This document shows positions 62,744 through 64,000 of a stretch of DNA of 64,000 nucleotides, in pieces; position 1 is the first letter of the stretch, and each line of letters opens with the position of its first letter. A program made the translations under genes and the position numbers. The DNA comes from Halanaerobium congolense (GTDB taxonomy: Bacteria; Bacillota; Halanaerobiia; Halanaerobiales; Halanaerobiaceae). The notes below the pieces were generated by a model. The model did no database searches. It saw only the letters and a list, made by a program, of their open reading frames with translations, and was not told the origin of the DNA. The stretch lies in NCBI RefSeq assembly GCF_004366375.1, contig NZ_SOEF01000005.1:38698-102697 (forward strand). Reading direction: 5' to 3'.

Positions 62744-63693
62744 GGAAGCTTCACCTCTGGAAAAATATATGAGCAGAGATTATTAACTTCCTTAATTAAT
62801 TCTGGATACATATCAGATGTCAGTCTAACATATCTATCTGTTGCTTCCAGTGATTGATGCCCCAAATATTTAGACAGAATAGGTAAAGAATAATATAGAT
62901 CAAGATCAGATTCTGCCATTTTAATCAGTGAATGAACACTAAAGGTATGTCGAAAATCATGGACTCGTGGACCTTTCCCTTTACCTCCATGAGAAATATT
63001 GGCTTCCCATAATATTTTTCTGAACCAGCGATAAACAGTATTAGAGGCATAACTGCTTCCATCTTGCTGAGTGAAAAAATACTTTGTGATTAGATTTTTT
63101 GATAGACATTTTTCCCTGTATATCAGGCAGATGTCAGTTAATGAATCAGATAAAGGTAAAATTCTATCTCTATCATTTTTAGAATCTCTAATAATAATAT
63201 ATTTCTCTGATAAATTAACATCTTCAGTTTTTAAAGCAAGGGCCTCACTAACTCTTAAACCACAGCCATATATCATGCGAAATACAATGGGAATAACATA
63301 TCTTGTATTTGATCTTTTATGGAATTTTAAATTATCACAGGCATCAAAAAAACTTTTAATTTCTTCTTTAGAGAAGATATATGGTGTAAAGGTAGTTTTT
63401 TTGAATTTAATCTGCTCTGGAATATATGATTGATATCCAAGCTTGTTTAAATAAATCGAGAAATTTTTAATATCATTAACTCTTGTATATCTTGTAGTAT
63501 CAGCTTCATTTTTTCGTTTTTTAGCCCATTTATCAGATATATCTTTAGTTAAACCTATCTCAGTAAATTCATTTTTAATAATAAATCGATCAAATGTTTT
63601 AAAACTAGAAATCTCTTTGTAGTCATAACCAATATTTCTTTTGAACTCTATATACTGTTTTAAAAGCACTGCATATATGCTCTTAAATTCCAT
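62740..63693 (-). CDS. RIT tyrosine recombinase, second gene (TnpB-like), element 1
   Basis: A 317-residue tyrosine recombinase. The N-terminal region is YAVLLKQYIEFKRNIGYDYK. The catalytic domain has R in YGCGLRVSEALALKT, H-x-x-R in RVHDFRHTFSVHSL, GH in YLGHQSLEATDRY and the nucleophile Tyr there. GGAGGTGA lies within the end of tnpA, 8-9 bases before the ATG. The set of three adjacent recombinases is known as a RIT element, and all three are thought to be needed for movement. Confidence 0.92.
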   Translation of the reverse strand: MEFKSIYAVLLKQYIEFKRNIGYDYKEISSFKTFDRFIIKNEFTEIGLTKDISDKWAKKRKNEADTTRYTRVNDIKNFSIYLNKLGYQSYIPEQIKFKKTTFTPYIFSKEEIKSFFDACDNLKFHKRSNTRYVIPIVFRMIYGCGLRVSEALALKTEDVNLSEKYIIIRDSKNDRDRILPLSDSLTDICLIYREKCLSKNLITKYFFTQQDGSSYASNTVYRWFRKILWEANISHGGKGKGPRVHDFRHTFSVHSLIKMAESDLDLYYSLPILSKYLGHQSLEATDRYVRLTSDMYPELIKEVNNLCSYIFPEVKLP

Positions 63694-63694
63694 T

Positions 63695-63881
63695 TTAGTT
63701 CACCTCCTGAATATAATAAGGTGAATTTAGATCTGGAACTTCAAGTGAGCACTGTCTTAAAGAATCTAAATCTATTCTTAGATATGTTTTTGTGCTTTCT
63801 GTACTGCTATGACCCAACACTTCTGAAATAACTGGAAGTGGAGTTTTTTGCTCCAGTAAAGAACAGGCAAGGCTGTGGCGA
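63695..63881 (-). pseudogene. RIT tyrosine recombinase, first gene (TnpA-like), C-terminal part
   Basis: Encodes RHSLACSLLEQKTPLPVISE, then VLGHSSTESTKTYLRIDLDS and a short tail ending two bases before the tnpB ATG. These are the last catalytic motifs (the Arg-His of H-x-x-R-H, GH and the Tyr). The break lies exactly within the H-x-x-R motif codons, where RIT element 3 begins. The N-terminal part is outside the window. Confidence 0.85.
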
Positions 63882-63907
63882 TTATGGAGAGCTCTCCATA
63901 ATCGCCA
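63876..63907. repeat. 32-bp perfect palindrome at RIT-3 left junction
   Basis: The layout is 6+10+10+6: TGGCGA, TTATGGAGAG, CTCTCCATAA, TCGCCA, perfectly self-complementary. The left TGGCGA belongs to the disrupted recombinase gene. The first 17-bp repeat of RIT element 3 starts at the next base, as at 61631/61632. Confidence 0.9.
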
Positions 63908-64000
63908 TTATGTAGAGGAAAAGATTATGGTGAGTAGCTGTTAATTTCATTAAGATACTTGTATTTTTAATTAAAACACTCACCATAATTATCATTTAAC
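63882..64000 (-). mobile_element. RIT element 3, left end only
   Basis: Direct repeats TTATGTAGAGGAAAAGA (63908-63924) and TTATGGTGAGTAGCTGT (63925-63941) are followed by the inverted copy ACTCACCATAA (63978-63988), with 64 bp from second repeat to inverted copy. This is the same end structure as in RIT elements 1 and 2. Its recombinase genes would start just beyond the window. Confidence 0.75.

Larger units (their letters stand above)
61606..63881 (-). mobile_element. RIT element 1, left portion (cut by RIT element 3)
   Basis: It contains intact tnpB and tnpC and the C-terminal end of tnpA, all on the minus strand and overlapping or closely packed, which is the layout of recombinase-in-trio elements. 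The left end is bounded by the 61600-61631 palindrome, and the right part is displaced by another insertion at about 63882. Confidence 0.8.

Overview
The window looks like chromosome from a low-G+C, diderm, anaerobic member of the Firmicutes, most likely Halanaerobium or a close halophilic relative. This is inferred from AT-rich codon use, acidic proteins, the leuS-rsfS-LCP-yqeK-nadD gene order, a SAM-I riboswitch, and SurA-like and Spy-like exported proteins that suit a periplasm. No 16S rRNA gene is present, so the genus is a judgement.

1-10,050 is ordinary core genome. It holds the 5' end of leuS and its usual upstream operon, a gamma-carbonic-anhydrase-like protein, and a methionine operon (metF, a separate methionine synthase reactivation protein, metH) behind a SAM-I riboswitch with its own promoter and terminator. 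A membrane protein, a CDF metal exporter and tRNA-Arg(CCG) follow. 10,150-34,400 is accessory DNA that begins with a tyrosine integrase next to the tRNA. It carries a repressor with divergent promoters, an excisionase-like protein, a HUH rolling-circle Rep and a run of anti-parasite genes: UPF0175 and ribbon-helix-helix proteins, a HEPN/Abi_C protein, a PD-(D/E)XK nuclease, an FRG-domain protein, and a full type I restriction-modification system with a YgjP peptidase. A RecT/RadC/zinc-ribbon module, an ATPase-TOPRIM pair and a deletion remnant of an AbiE system complete it. I could not find the distal attachment site.

34,400-42,700 holds an IS3 element with clean ends, a Spy/CpxP-like protein between two homologous candidate small RNAs, a Ca2+/Na+ antiporter, a phosphoesterase-like/glycosyltransferase fusion with its flippase-like partner, and a SurA-like protein. 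42,700-54,700 is a metal-resistance region present twice. Copy A is M23 peptidase, CadA, a frameshifted methyltransferase and CadC. Copy B is a second CadA split by an IS1380 element and a second M23 gene cut short. Both cadA copies keep the same promoter and ArsR/SmtB-type operator layout.

54,050-64,000 is a stack of nested transposons: M23 gene, then IS3, IS21, RIT element 2, a DDE/AAA transposon, RIT element 1, and RIT element 3. Only the left part of each is in the window. The three RIT (recombinase-in-trio) ends share one geometry, and each has entered a codon of a highly conserved catalytic motif of another mobile element's protein. Two junctions carry 32-bp palindromes of identical layout. 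This nested, motif-targeting stack and the paired small-RNA candidates are the most unusual things here.
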